Of a DNA stretch of 64,000 nt, positions 10,979-22,900 are shown piece by piece. Position 1 is the first letter of the stretch. Each line of letters begins with the position of its first letter. The notes below the pieces were generated by a model. It worked only from the letters and a program-made list of their open reading frames with translations, did not search any database and had not been told where the DNA came from. The translations under genes and the position numbers were made by a program. This DNA is from Auricularia sp. M13 (Eukaryota; Basidiomycota; Agaricomycetes; Auriculariales; Auriculariaceae), in NCBI GenBank assembly GCA_037042915.1, contig CM073195.1, forward strand, positions 1,674,001 to 1,738,000, read 5' to 3'.

Positions 10979-11499
10979 CGCGTTGGGACAACGGCGAGGA
11001 GAAGGCCAGTGGTCAAGAGACTGACTCCATTTCAAACACCGGCTCTTTGCTTGCGGACACGATCTACCAGCCACAGGCCACAGGGTCTTGCGCAGCGACA
11101 CACAGTGCCTCGTGAGCCGGGAATTGTAGCACTGTTCTTCAGGCCGGCCGCGTGTTCGAGCACGTCGGAAATTTGCGGGGCTGGCCGGCAGGTTGGCAGA
11201 ATCGATTATCGGAAAGACATCAGCAAGAGCGCAGGGACGTGTGTGCGTCGATGGGAGCTGTTGCATGCCTATGCTCGCGAAGCCATCTGTCAATTCTCGG
11301 ACTTTCCCAATGAGGGATCCGGAAACGCGAAACGCCGACAGTGACCACAAATTGGGATAGAACATGAAAGCTTGGAGGATGAAGCGCTGGAGCTGAAGCT
11401 CATTCGAATGGTCGATAAGCCCACATTCGGTTGTATATTCCGGTTCGTTCAATGTTTGGTCGTATGAGAAACATCAAGCAGACTTCAAGAAACATAAGA
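10979..11499. other. intergenic region
   Basis: About 520 bp between the start of DUF6699-like gene 4 and the 3-prime end of the ENA ATPase gene. Nothing recognised. Confidence 0.4.
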
Positions 11500-14400
11500 T
11501 CAGACCTTTTGGTGACCGTTCTCGACCCCCTTCGGGGCCGGTGCGTCCTTCGCTACGTTGCGGCGAACCTCGAACAACCTGAAGCGGCGCTTGGTCATCT
11601 TCCAAAGCTCGCACATCAGAATGAAAGTGGGCACGCTGGCGACGGCGATGGCCCACTCCCAAGTGATGGCCTTGTGGCGGAAGACCTTGGTATTGAGCGT
11701 TGGGATCTCAATCGCGGGGAAGACGGTCAGCATGCCAAGCACGACGGCGAAGAACAGGAAGCGGTTCTCCCACACGTCGCGGAAGAACGTGAAGCGCGCG
11801 CCGGCGCCGGGGTCGAGGCGGAAGAGCGAGCGGCGAATGGACTTGACCTCCCACGCGAAGAGCAGCAGCAGCCACGTCAGCTCCACGAAGATCGCGCCGC
11901 GCGCGCGGAACACGGCATCGCACGTCGGGTTGTACGAGCCGTTGCAGTTTTCGCCCAGCTCGCCGCCGCCGTGGCCGTAGACGATGCCGACAAATGTCGC
12001 GAAGCAGATCGTTGCGACGAACGTGCCGTAGAGCAGCATGTCAGTGATGATCTCCCAGCTGAACATCCCGCGCTCCGTGCTCTGCGCCGGGCGAATCATG
12101 ATGTCCGCCTGCGCCTTTTCTAGCCCAAGACCGAAAGCCGGGAAGCCTGTGATGAGGTTGATCCACAAAATCTGGAGCGGGGCGAGCGGGAAGACCGAGG
12201 TGTCGTTGCGGTCGCGGAAGGCGAGGCCGACGACAAGTAGGATGCCCTCAGACACGTTGCCGACCATGAGGTGAAGGATGAACTTCTGGATGTTGTCGAA
12301 CATGCGGCGGCCTTCCTCGATGGCAGCGACGATGCTGGCAAAGTTGTCGTCCGTGAGTACGATATCAGACGCGGACTTGGCGACATCGCTGCCGCCCTCG
12401 CCCATAGCGATACCAACGTCCGCCTGCTTGAGTGACGGCGAGTCGTTCACACCATCGCCCGTCATGGCGCAGTACTTGCCGCGGCGATGCAGCGCGTTAA
12501 TCATCTTGACCTTCGTCTTGGGCGCGCAACGCGCGATGACGAGCGGTAGCGCGGGCAGATTGTCGATTTCCTCGTCGGTCATGGCGTCGAACTGCTTGGC
12601 GCTGCGCACGAGGTTCTCCTTCTCCGTGGGCGCGAGGCGCTTGGGAATGATGCCGACCTCACGCGCGATGGCGGCCGCAGTCGAGGGGTGGTCGCCCGTG
12701 AGCATGTGCACCGTGATGCCGGCGCGCTTGCACTCCTCCACAGCCGCGCGCGTCTCCGGGCGCGGCGGGTCGTAGATGGCGGCGAGGCCGATGAATGTCC
12801 ATTCCTTCTCGACGTCTGCGCGGTCGCGCTCCTCCCACGCCGCGGCGTCGCCGTCGACGACACGGTGGGCGACAGCCAGAAGACGCTGAAGGACCAGTCA
12901 GCACAGAGAAGTCTGCGCAAGCAAATGGCGTAACGTACCAAGCCTTCGTTTGCTAAAGCGTTCATGCGCTCGTGGATATGCGCCTTGTCGTGTTCCGTCA
13001 TGGGATGGGCACCGTCCGCCTGCCCGTACGTGGTGCAGGTGTTGAGCACGCGCTCGACAGCGCCCTTCGCGAAGATATGAATACGCTTCGTCTCGGGCTC
13101 CTCAAACAGCACGCTCATGCGCTTAATATCGCTGTCGAAGGGATACTCGGCGACCTGATGCCATCCGGCGTCCTTAAGGTGCATCTTGGCGCTGTTGAAG
13201 CGATGGGCAAAAACTTGGAGCGCAATCTCCGTCGGGTCGCCGTCCGTCTCGAACTGCGCGTCCTCCTTATCGTATTGCAGCGTTGCAGTGTTGCAGAGCG
13301 CGACGGCGCGCAAGAATGTGTGCGCCTCCGGGGGGATAAACTCGGGCACCTCGACGGGTAGCGGTGTGTTGTCCTTGCCGTCGTCGTGCGTGAGCGAGGT
13401 CGTCGTGGAGCCGCCGCCGGGGCTGCCGGTGCCGGGCACCTTGAGCCCTTCCTTATAGTGGTCCTCCTCGTCCTCGTCGAAGATCACGCGGCCCTTGGAC
13501 GGGTCCGCCGCAGCGCCGTAGCGCTCGACGGTGTACGTGCCCACGCCCGGTAGCCAGACGCGGCGCGTGATCATCTTGCCCTGCGTCAGCGTGCCGGTCT
13601 TGTCGGAGCAGATGGAATCGATGCCGCCCAGCGCCTCGAGAGCGTCGAGCTTGCGCACGATGACCTTGCGCTTGACCATCGTCTTCATGCCGACGGCCAT
13701 GGTAATCGTGAGCACAGCGATGAGCGACTCCGGTATGGTGCCAATGCCGAGGGCAATGGCGTATAGGACGACTTCATGCGAGAGATGAAACTCGTTGACG
13801 CCGAAGACGACGATGGCGAGCACAACGGCGCAGCAGAGCAGAACGAAGGCGAGCTTGGACAGCTTCATCTGCAGCGGCGTGCCGCCGGTGATGCCCAGAA
13901 TACCCGCGACAACGTCCCAAATACGCCAAAAGAGGCCCTTGAAGGGTTGGAGGATGCCGCCCTCGCGCGGGTCGAGCGAGCGACCCGGCTTGACGGTCTT
14001 GCCGTTAATGGAACCAGCAATCTCGCCGACGGCGGTCTTCATACCCGTATACACGACAACGCCGCGCGCGCGGCCTTTGACGACCGTGGAGGAGGCATAC
14101 CTAAGCAACACGTGAGACAGGTCACAAGCGGCAGTCTGAACAAATACGTACGCCATGTTAATCCGGTCACCAAGCGGTACGTCCTCCGCAGGGAGGACTT
14201 CGTCGGCGTCCTTGACGACGGGGAGAGACTCGCCGGTGAGGAGCATCTCGTCCGTCTGGAAATTGACGGTGTCGATGAGGCGAATATCCGCGGGGACGAT
14301 GTCGCCGTCTTCGAGCTCGACAATATCGCCGGGAACGACGGACTTGTTGGGGACTTGCTCAATCTGGCCCGCACGCACGACCGTCGCGGTTGGGCTGGCC

Positions 14401-14875
14401 ATATTGCGGAGCGACTCCATTGTCTTTTCGGCGCGGTACTCCTGGAAGAAGCCAATGGTAATGTTGAGGACGATGATGGCGAGAATGACGCCGCCTTCGA
14501 CAAAGTCCTCGACGCCGAAAGACAGTCCCATGGCAAGTAGCAACACGATTGTCATCGCGTTAGCCACTTGTTTTAGGAAAACCTGGGTGCAAGTCGTTAG
14601 CCACAATTGCGATACGCGTCGCATGAACCATGGCTGACCTTCCAAATGGGTATTCCTCCACCTGCCTCGAGCTCGTTGGGACCATGACTTGCGAGGAGCT
14701 GAGCAGCTTTCTCGAACGAGATGCCAGAGGCAGCGTCGGAGCCGAGCTCGCGCACGACATCGTCAGCAGGTTGTACATGCGGGGCAGCGCTCGTGGGCCC
14801 GGAATGTCGTGGCAGGTTGCCCTTGGCGTCAGCTGTGGCATTGTTGTTCGTCGCAGCGGAGGGGCTCTTCACCAT
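11500..14875 (-). CDS. ENA-type Na+/K+-exporting P-type ATPase (IID)
   Basis: Four exons (14639-14875, 14152-14582, 12939-14100, 11500-12885), all in phase, encode 1071 aa. Landmarks in order: N-terminal cation-ATPase domain (SHGPNELEAGGGIPIWK), actuator loop LLTGESLPVV, membrane segment 4 with GIGTIPESLIAVLTITMAVG, phosphorylation site SDKTGTLTQGKM, nucleotide-binding FAKGAVERVL, hinge MTGDGVNDSPSLKQADVG, then the C-terminal membrane segments. The IPESL segment and the length are typical of fungal ENA pumps, which use ATP to expel Na+ (or K+) across the plasma membrane under salt or alkaline stress. No break is seen. The start is the first in-frame ATG, at 14875. The transposon begins about 260 bp upstream. 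Confidence 0.93.
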
Positions 14876-15136
14876 AGATGGGCGGCATCTCCCGCGCGGC
14901 ACCCGCTACTTGAGCAAGCGCCAAGCCTCTTTATCGGAGGCGATGACGCGAGGCGGGATCCTGCTCCGCCTGCCGAGACTTTTCGCCAAGACGCCGTGAC
15001 GCTCCTCCAGTGCCACCACGCCGTAGGTAGTGACTGCATTGTTAGAGGTGCCCGGCCGTCGTCGTTCTCAATGCATCCATTGAGCCACCCATTTGCAAAA
15101 TAGAGCTCGAAAGAATGTAGGCAGCGGCCAGTAGTA

Positions 15137-15155
15137 GTACTCAATTTTGTTTCTT
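15137..15155 (+). repeat. left terminal inverted repeat of the Harbinger-like element
   Basis: GTACTCAATTTTGTTTCTT; matches the complement of the right repeat at 18 of 19 positions. Confidence 0.8.
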
Positions 15156-15336
15156 GCAACGGTGGGGCGACCGCGCGGCCGAAGTTCGGCATGTCCGGCA
15201 ATGGCGTCATCGCCCTGCAAGAATTGAGCTCGCTGTTTCTCGTGTTTCTCGGACATTCCAAGCACTCCGCACTTAAGATTTTAAACCCTTGCCTCCGGAA
15301 CCGTTCCACCGCCCCAGAAAGTTACTCTCTACCGAC

Positions 15337-17000
15337 ATGGACTCGTTCTTCCCGACTACTCGCTATCAGGTGCAGCCCAACGGTGCACTTGACGATATCT
15401 CGAATTTCTCGACCAACATGGCCGACCTCTCGCCGCCGCGCTACAACAACGGCTCACCAAGCCCGTTCAGCGACTCAACAGAGCGGCTTCCCGGCCTTCT
15501 TGTACACGATGGACGCCCTTTCTACGGACGGCCTGACGGGCTGCTTCGACGTGATGCTCGCGCTGTTGAACAGCTCCCGTCAGCTGTCGAACGGCACCCG
15601 GCGATGCACGGCGTGTTTAACCGCGCAACCCCTTTCGCTCCCACCGACTTCGCCCATCCGCCTGGCCTTCCTGCTCCTAACGCGGTGCATGCCCACACGC
15701 CCGCGCAGGGGGCCGTCCTTCTGCCAGTGCCCAGCGGAAACGGTCCGCATGCTGTCGGGTGGGCCGCCAACATTGCTCAGGCCGATGCACCCGTTGCTGC
15801 TGCCCCCGACCGCACACCTGCCACTGCGCCAGCGTCCTCTACGCGTGCTACTGCCCAGGGGCGTTCTCCGGCCACCAGTGGCGGCGGAACGGGCGCTAAG
15901 AAGGGCGCAGGCTCCCGCAGCGGCTCAAATCGACGCGACGCTGGAGGCTCGGACGACGAGGTCAATGAGCTCACTGCGGCCGAGCTCGCGCAAGCGGGCA
16001 TTACTCCACGCGCGAAGAAGGCAAAGAAGGCCTCGAAACCGCCCGCTGCAAGCCTCCGCATCCAGTGGTCGGACGAGCATACGCTCATTGTCGTCGACAA
16101 GGTCACGTCGCCCGACGTTTGGCCGAACTTCAAGCTTAATCAAGCCATAATTTTCGACGAGGTAAGTCGACTGTGCTCACAACCATAACCACTATCTAAC
16201 TTTTGCGCAGCTTGTCGGCAAGCTTGCCGCTCTGCGGTTGTACGTGACGCGCGACCAAGTGCGCAATCTCTGGAACCGCCTTTGGCGCAAGTACAAGGAA
16301 GCGCGCCGTATCGAAGAAGTCACCGGCGGCGCAGGCGATGTCGAAGCTCGCGATCCTGCTGCGGACAACGATACTGACGGCGAGGCCACCAACAACGCTG
16401 CCAAAAAGTCCAAGAAGCGGAAGCGCAAGATCGCTGCCGACGACGACGGCGAGGACGAGAAGTATTCGCGCGAGGAGTTGTTGAGCTTCACAAGGACCGA
16501 CATCTACAAGAAGATCGACCAAGTGTACGTCTTGTTCATGCGTGCTTCGACATCTACTAACACTGTGCAGTGCGCACGACGATCCCGATGTCGTCCGCAG
16601 CATGGCCTACAGCTCTGGTGAGCCCATCAAAGAGCGCCCGAAGCCGCGCAAGCGAGCGCGGAAGTCGAAGGACAAGAAGAAGAAGAAGCACTCGCCTTGC
16701 TCGTCGTGTGATGACGACTCAACCTCGTCGTCTGACTCTGACAGCGACGACGACAGCGACGTTGCGCGCTCAGTTGTCAAGATGATCAAGGAGCGCGCTA
16801 AACGCCAGGCTCGGCTCGATAAGGAGAACCTCGCGCTCGCGGAAGAGCGCGACAGGCGCGACGCGGAGCGCCTGCGCATCGAACGTGAGAAGCATGAGTG
16901 CGAGCAGTGGGGTGAGTACGAGCGTTGCAAGGCATCCAACGATCCCGTTCTTCAGCGCCGTGCTACTTTGCTTGCGAAGAAGCTGCTTGGTGAAGCTTAG
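15337..17000 (+). CDS. Myb/SANT-like DNA-binding protein of the transposon
   Basis: Three exons (15337-16161, 16211-16524, 16571-17000) encode 522 aa. The N-terminal 240 residues are Pro/Ala/Ser-rich. A trihelix/Myb-like module follows at about 245-310: IQWSDEHTLIVVDKV, DVWPNFKLNQAIIFDEL, then VTRDQVRNLWNRLWRKYKEAR, with regularly spaced tryptophans. A basic KKSKKRKRK signal, an acidic Ser/Asp tract and a long charged helix (RQARLDKENLALAEERD) end the protein. In Harbinger elements such a partner binds the transposon ends and aids nuclear import of the transposase; the role here is inferred from position and fold. Confidence 0.75.
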
Positions 17001-17095
17001 TTTTGTTCTTTTGTTGTTAAGCGTCGTTGTTCAGTCGCGTAGTTGAAGTGCAGGTACACTTTCTCATTCATTTAGTACGAAATACAAGGCAGATT

Positions 17096-18461
17096 CTAAT
17101 TCATCAATGACATGAGCACTTTACGGCGGTGAATACCCATTGCATGAGCCCGCCTTCCTGTCTGCACGGGTGCCGCACCATCCCCCACTTCGTCCTCCTC
17201 AACACGGTCAAAATCACCTTCCATAAAATTTGGCAATGCCTCCGCATTGTCTCCAAAGTCAATCATGACGTTGTGTATGATGAGCAGGGCCTCGATGAGA
17301 GTGTACATGCGATGTAGATCGCGACCGGGGAGCGAGCGAAGGACCGGGAACCGGCCCTTCAGGTGGCCGAAAGCGTGCTCAACCTCACAACGGACCGTTG
17401 ATAGCTTGAAGTTGAATCTCTTGCGCCGAGCTGCATCCTGGACAGTGAGCTCGTGGTCGCTGAATGGGCGGATGAAGTGCGCAGTCAACGGATAGCCTGC
17501 AAGATGGTTGTGAGATGAATATCGGATTGCACCGCTTGAGAAATACCTTTATCGGCAAGTATGAACTCGTCGGGCTGGAGGTAGCGCCGCTGGAACCGCC
17601 AGAGATGAGATTGCTTGAGGACAGTGGAGTCTACAACGCTCCCAGGCCAGCCCATCTCGTATGCAATGAAGCGTCGGCGATAATCACAAACTGCCTGAAT
17701 AACAAGCTGGTAAATAGTCAGTACCAGTGAATCTTGCCGTAAATGAGGTGAATACCGCATAGAATTTCTTTCTGCACCAGTAGGCCCAGGGGTTTATGAG
17801 CGGTCGGTCGCGCAAGCGGATGAGCGAGCCGTCGATGATGCCGACGCAGCCAGGGAAATTGACCGCCGCGAAGTCGTCCTTGATGTCTTCGTGTCTCTGC
17901 CCAGTGGGCCAGGATACATACCGGTCCCTCAGCTTGCGCAGAGCTGCCACGATGCGGTCTTGGAAGTTGTATGCGGAGCCCTCACTGATGGAGATCGCAC
18001 AAGCAGCGTGAATAGTCTGCTCGCCACCGTTCCGCATGAGAAAAATAGCAAGCTGGTATTTTACAGGCATCTGCGGACGTCGACCTTCGCTCTTGAACAC
18101 ATCGTCTCCCGATATCAAGTCGTGAAGATGCCAGAAAGCAGCACGGGACATTCTGGACGGTCAACACCATGAATGAGCAGATTTAAACCATAACAACACA
18201 CCTTAACCAGCTCTTGAAAACCCGCTCCGACGAATGGTCGAACAGGACGTCAAAAAAGTCCTCAGAGCGCCGCCTGTCACGGTACGGGCCCCGCGGTCCA
18301 TACTTGGCCGAGCAGCGGCGGCGCTCTTGACGGGCCTGCAGCAGAAGCAGGAGGCCGAGCTCCTCGTCTTCGGCCGTGTCGGCACCGATGATGTGCAGTA
18401 GCGCGGCGGTTTCAGCCCGCCGCGCAGCTTTGGCACGCGTGGAACGCGGAACGCGGGGCAT
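17096..18461 (-). CDS. PIF/Harbinger-type DDE transposase (DDE_Tnp_4)
   Basis: Four exons (18202-18461, 17756-18152, 17547-17706, 17096-17496) in phase give 405 aa. After a basic leader, RVFKSWLRMSRAAFWHLHDL is the usual N-terminal helical domain. The catalytic core shows CVGIIDGSLIRL (first Asp), PGSVVDSTVLKQS (second Asp) and RCEVEHAFGHLKGRFPVL (Glu), the canonical order and spacing. It would cut and paste the surrounding element. The ATG at 18461 is the first in frame. No stop or frameshift was found, which is notable for a transposase. Confidence 0.85.
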
Positions 18462-18590
18462 CGCAAGCAGCGGAGACAGACGCGATTCAGTCTCCGACTC
18501 AACCGCGGCGCTTGCGTCATCGGCGCTCTTTGCCGCACTCAACAGGCCGCAAAGGCCGTTCGCTGTGCTACATTTCAAAGTCCGCTAAGA

Positions 18591-18614
18591 AAAAACACCT
18601 CTGGAGGTGTTTTT
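18591..18614. repeat. subterminal perfect hairpin in the transposon
   Basis: AAAAACACCT, loop CTGG, AGGTGTTTTT: ten paired bases, between the transposase start and the right inverted repeat. It could be a subterminal binding site or affect transposase transcription. Confidence 0.6.
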
Positions 18615-18722
18615 CTGAACGAGGGATCTGCACCCTTGATGGGGACGGTTTGACACGTGGAGCCACGATGCCGAGGTCATGTGGCCACTTCGGCACAGCT
18701 CCGTGCCTGGAGAAACAGCTCG

Positions 18723-18741
18723 AAGAAACAGAATTGAGTAC
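18723..18741 (-). repeat. right terminal inverted repeat of the Harbinger-like element
   Basis: AAGAAACAGAATTGAGTAC on the plus strand; the complement of the left repeat with one difference. Confidence 0.8.
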
Positions 18742-19910
18742 CGCTAGTCCGCGGGAGCCGAGTCCCTTGTGATCACAACGTGATCGAGCCTCGCACGTCA
18801 ACGGACACGCTGACGCGCGTCCCATGGGCAATCGTCCAGTCTAAATTGTAATCCTGGAGCACGCAAACGGCGTGGCGCATGCATACAGACCCCAAAAACC
18901 GTCGCCGGAATTCAGCTGAGAGGGGAAAATATTGTAAGGGAGCATATCCATCGAGTCCCTGTCCGTTTCGGCCGCCATGGCTGGATTGATCATGCAGTAC
19001 AGCACCCTCGACGGATCCTGGCCAGTTCGTCACAAGAGCAACAAGCCAGAGGAAAAGAATCCTGCCCTAGATCCTGGTAGAGTATCGAGCAGCGTTCGAG
19101 ACCGTCGAGACCCAACTGACCCAACTGACAGCCAGGGACCCAGTAAACTTCCCACCAAGACGCAGTAGAGCAGCAGCAGTTCTACGAGCACCCGAAAAAG
19201 CAAAGAGTTCGGCATGCATACGAGAGCCCCAGATCTCGTGGAACAGCTCGTGCGACCAGCCGGCGCCTTGGTTGGACCTATCGCCTAGATGCGCGGAACC
19301 AGATAACATCCCTGCCCAGGAACAGCCGCTGCTTGCACGCCATCCGCGCGCAAGAGCCTGAACGCTGAAACAGGCGACGAGCAGCTTCCAACGCGAAACG
19401 CAGGCGTCGATGGCTGGGTGACGGGCAAAGATGCAAAAACGGCTCAACACCGTGAAACTCAGCCCTGCCATGACGATCGTCGGTGGCCGGGCCATCCTGC
19501 CGTCTGCCATATGGCCATGGGCGCTGCAGTACATACTTGCAAGTGTTCGCCCCAGGCGAGGCGAAGAATAATATTGCATGTGTATGAGACAGCATTTCAG
19601 AATGCAGGAATGAGGGGAGGCGAGACGAGGCGTAAATGAGCGTTTCCAGTTGCAGCTCGAATCTTCAGAGGATTCAGGAAAAGGTGGAGTTTTAGAGAGG
19701 GGACGAAGGTGTACATGGATAGAGAGTGCAGAAAAGGGAGTGCAGGGAGAGGACATTGGGTTGTATGGTGAGAATTGTGAGAAAACGAGCTAACGAGCGC
19801 GAGAGAAAGAAGGAACTCAATCATGCTGACGGGCCGAGGAATCCAGAGAGGGACCAACAACGATAGCAATAACAGTACAAGTAGCACGACAGACACACCC
19901 AGCTTCACCT
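18742..19910. other. intergenic region / 3-prime flank of SepH gene
   Basis: About 1.17 kb between the transposon and the kinase stop codon. A 105-codon hydrophobic minus-strand frame (19597-19914) starts on an ATG that overlaps the kinase stop as ATGA; it is treated as untranslated flank. Nothing else seen. Confidence 0.4.
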
Positions 19911-22900
19911 TCATCTTCTGCGCTGCCCGGACGACGACTCTTGCGAAGGCGGACTGAACGTGACGTCCTCGAGCCGGTGGCGCGACGGCCTCAGCTTGTG
20001 CCGCGCCGTCGCGCTTCCCATGAGCACAGGCATCGGTGGGGCGGGCCCCGTCCCAGAGGGCAGCACGACGCTCGCCTCGCTCGCCGTCCGGCGCACGCTC
20101 TTCTTCTTGGGCGCCAGCACGCTCTTCGTCCGCGAGTGCGAATGTGAGTGCGAATGCCCGCTCTCGCTCGAGCTGCTCGGCGGCTTCGCGGGCGACGGCG
20201 CGCGGCTGAGCGTGGGCATGATCTCGCGCGCCAACTCGCGCACGAGCACCGCGCCGTCCTTACGCGCAAGTTTCTCGACGATGACATACAGTCCAAACTG
20301 CTCGATGAGGCCCGTGCGTTCGGGATGAACGTCGCACACGGCGCGCAGGATCCTTAGCAGCGCAAGCCGCACGACGGCCTTGTGGTGCCCCAGCCTGTCG
20401 ATAAGCCGCCTGAAGAACTCCGCCTTCGCGAGGCCGAGCGCGATGTTCGTCGACAACCGAATGATCTTGAGCAGCGGGTCAAGCAAGTTTTCGAAAGAGT
20501 TGGCGTTGGCAGTGATAAAGCACTTGAGGATCGCACCGAGCACGTCGGGCTGGATGAGCACGTCCTCCACGCGCGCGGTCTCGTCCTGCAGCCACGCGAG
20601 GATCGCCTCGAGCGCGCTGACCTGGAAATACGGGTCGGCCAGCAGCTTGATGTACATCCGCAGGCCGTCGTGCTGCCACAGACACGCGCGACACGCCTTG
20701 CCCGCGCTGGCCAAGTCGCAAAGAATGGGAAGCGCAAACTGTCGGAGAGGCGACGTGCCCTCGCTCACGCGCTTCAGGCAAGGTATGATACCTGCCTGCG
20801 CCGCCTCCTCCTGCCGCGACTTGTTGAGTCTGCAGAGGTTATACAGCGTCTGGAAGATATGATTCGAGATTTCCTGGCGCGCAACATCAGCGCACATCCC
20901 AACATTTGGCGAAGAGAAACTGACCGTGCTGTGAGGCCCGGAACTCTGCTTGACCATGATGCGTATCAGGATCTCGATGGCGTTCGCATTCTGCAGGACA
21001 TCAAGCAAGTTGGCGTTCATGGACAGGTGCTTGACCGCCTTGAGCAGCACGACCAGGTACTCCGGCTCGAGCACCTCGCACGCGCGGAGCGTCCTCCGCA
21101 CGACCTTCCGCGTCCCAAGCGCCGTGCGCACGTGCACGTCGCTCTGCGAAACCTGGGAGAACACGAGCAGAATGCCGATAACCTGGTTCTTGTGCTCCGA
21201 CACGGGTGAGCCGTGTTCGAGTGCGCTTGTCAAAGCCGCGGTCAGCGGGTCCAGTAAGCCCTCGCGGATGAACATCCGGCAGAAGTCGTTCTTCGTCGTC
21301 GGTGATTGCAGCTCAAAGACGGAGCTGATGCCGTTGAGCGCATGCACGACAAGCTCGGTCTGCTCTGCGTAGGATTCGTCTAGCAGGTCGACGAGCACCT
21401 TCAACCCTCGACACCTAACCGACCATTTAGTCGATTACTTCTACGAGCCTCGTAATGCGCAACGCACGAGATGAACATCTGCAACGTCAGGACAGACGAA
21501 TGGCACAGTAGCCGGATGAAGTTCGACGCCTGTTGTCGACACTCGCTCGAGAACTTCTTGCTCGTAAATTCTAACAACAAGTCAGCATCGACCGCAGCGT
21601 ATTTGAAGAGCGGCACTCACCCATAACGACAGGTATGCCACTACAGCAATACTCATTAGCATGTGCATTTGACATGATCAAGTCCTACGCACCCAATCAA
21701 GCAAAAGCTCTCCAGAACACCCAAGTCAGCCGTGACGAGCTATAAGGCGGTACATTAGAAAGACGACTGCACAGAACGCAAGATGAAACATACGACATTG
21801 ATGATCTGCAGCAACTTGAGGATGACATCGCGACTCGGCTTGGCCTCGAGCACTTCAAGGACAGCCAGCATCCCGTGGCTCGAGATCAGCTGCATCTGCA
21901 TCTCCGGCGCGTCCGTTATAATCATCAGCTGCACGGGCGCACGCGTCAACCTCGCAGTCAAAAAATGGATGATGGCCCAAAGGCTTACAAGCTGGTCGCA
22001 GGTCTCCCGTAACGAGAAGTCCGGCGCGTCGGGTTTGAGGTCGTCCACGAGCCCGTTGACGGTGGTGCACAGCCGTGCGTACTTGTCGCGCACAAGGTTG
22101 GACTCGAGATCCTCCTCCGCAAAGCCCTCGTCAATCTGCAATAGCGGAGGTCGTCAACCACGAGGAATCCGAACGCGGTCGAGCGATGCGTACCTCAGCA
22201 AATGGATCCTCCTCGTCCCAGTCCTCGTCGCCCAACTGTCGAATTATCAGCAAAGCAAATCCCGAAGAACAACAAAACAGGGGCCGAACACGCACCCACG
22301 ACTTGTTCGACAGCCGGGTATTCAACTGCAGCGTCTCCGTCATCTCCTGCGCTGTACACACGAACAGTCAACGAAGGCCAAACCGAACCGGCATAAAACA
22401 GACACACCTGTACCGTTCACCTTGGCGAAGACATCATCGTAGTCCTCATCGTCTTCATCCTCAGTATACCGTCCAAGCTGCACATCGGAGCTCGGTATGG
22501 GCGTCGACATCCGCCTCCCATCCGCGCGGCCAAGCGAAGTGCTGCCACCCACATAGCTACTCGACGAGCGGGTATGAGTCCCGCGTGGCGACGGCCTGTT
22601 AAACCGCGGTAGGGGCGACGCGCGCTTCCCTTCATCTGGTAAAGGCGAAGCTGTCCGCGGCATTGGCGACGGCGAGGGTGCGGGGGAGGTCGTCCGGGGT
22701 AATGGAGCAGTCTGCGGGCCAGGGCTCACTTGCAGGCCCACGGTCTTTATATCGTCCGGATGGAACAGCCCGCGGCGCGAGTTTTTCATCTGCATTCCGG
22801 AATGCAAAACACAATGGTGAGCCACCAAACACAGATCAAACGCGCAAAGAGAAGACGCACCTTGTACTCCTTGACCTTCGACTCCATCCGCGTATCATCG

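Larger units (their letters stand above)
15137..18741. mobile_element. PIF/Harbinger-like DNA transposon, apparently intact
   Basis: A 3.6-kb unit bounded by 19-bp inverted repeats (GTACTCAATTTTGTTTCTT at 15137-15155; its complement with one mismatch at 18723-18741). It holds exactly two convergent genes, a Myb/SANT-like protein (+) and a DDE transposase (-), with 95 bp between their stops. This two-gene content is the hallmark of the Harbinger group. Both reading frames are open after intron removal and the DDE residues are present, so the copy may be young. The target duplication is unclear: GTAC occurs directly outside a shorter TCAATT/AATTGA end, and TAG occurs slightly further out on both sides. 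Confidence 0.8.
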
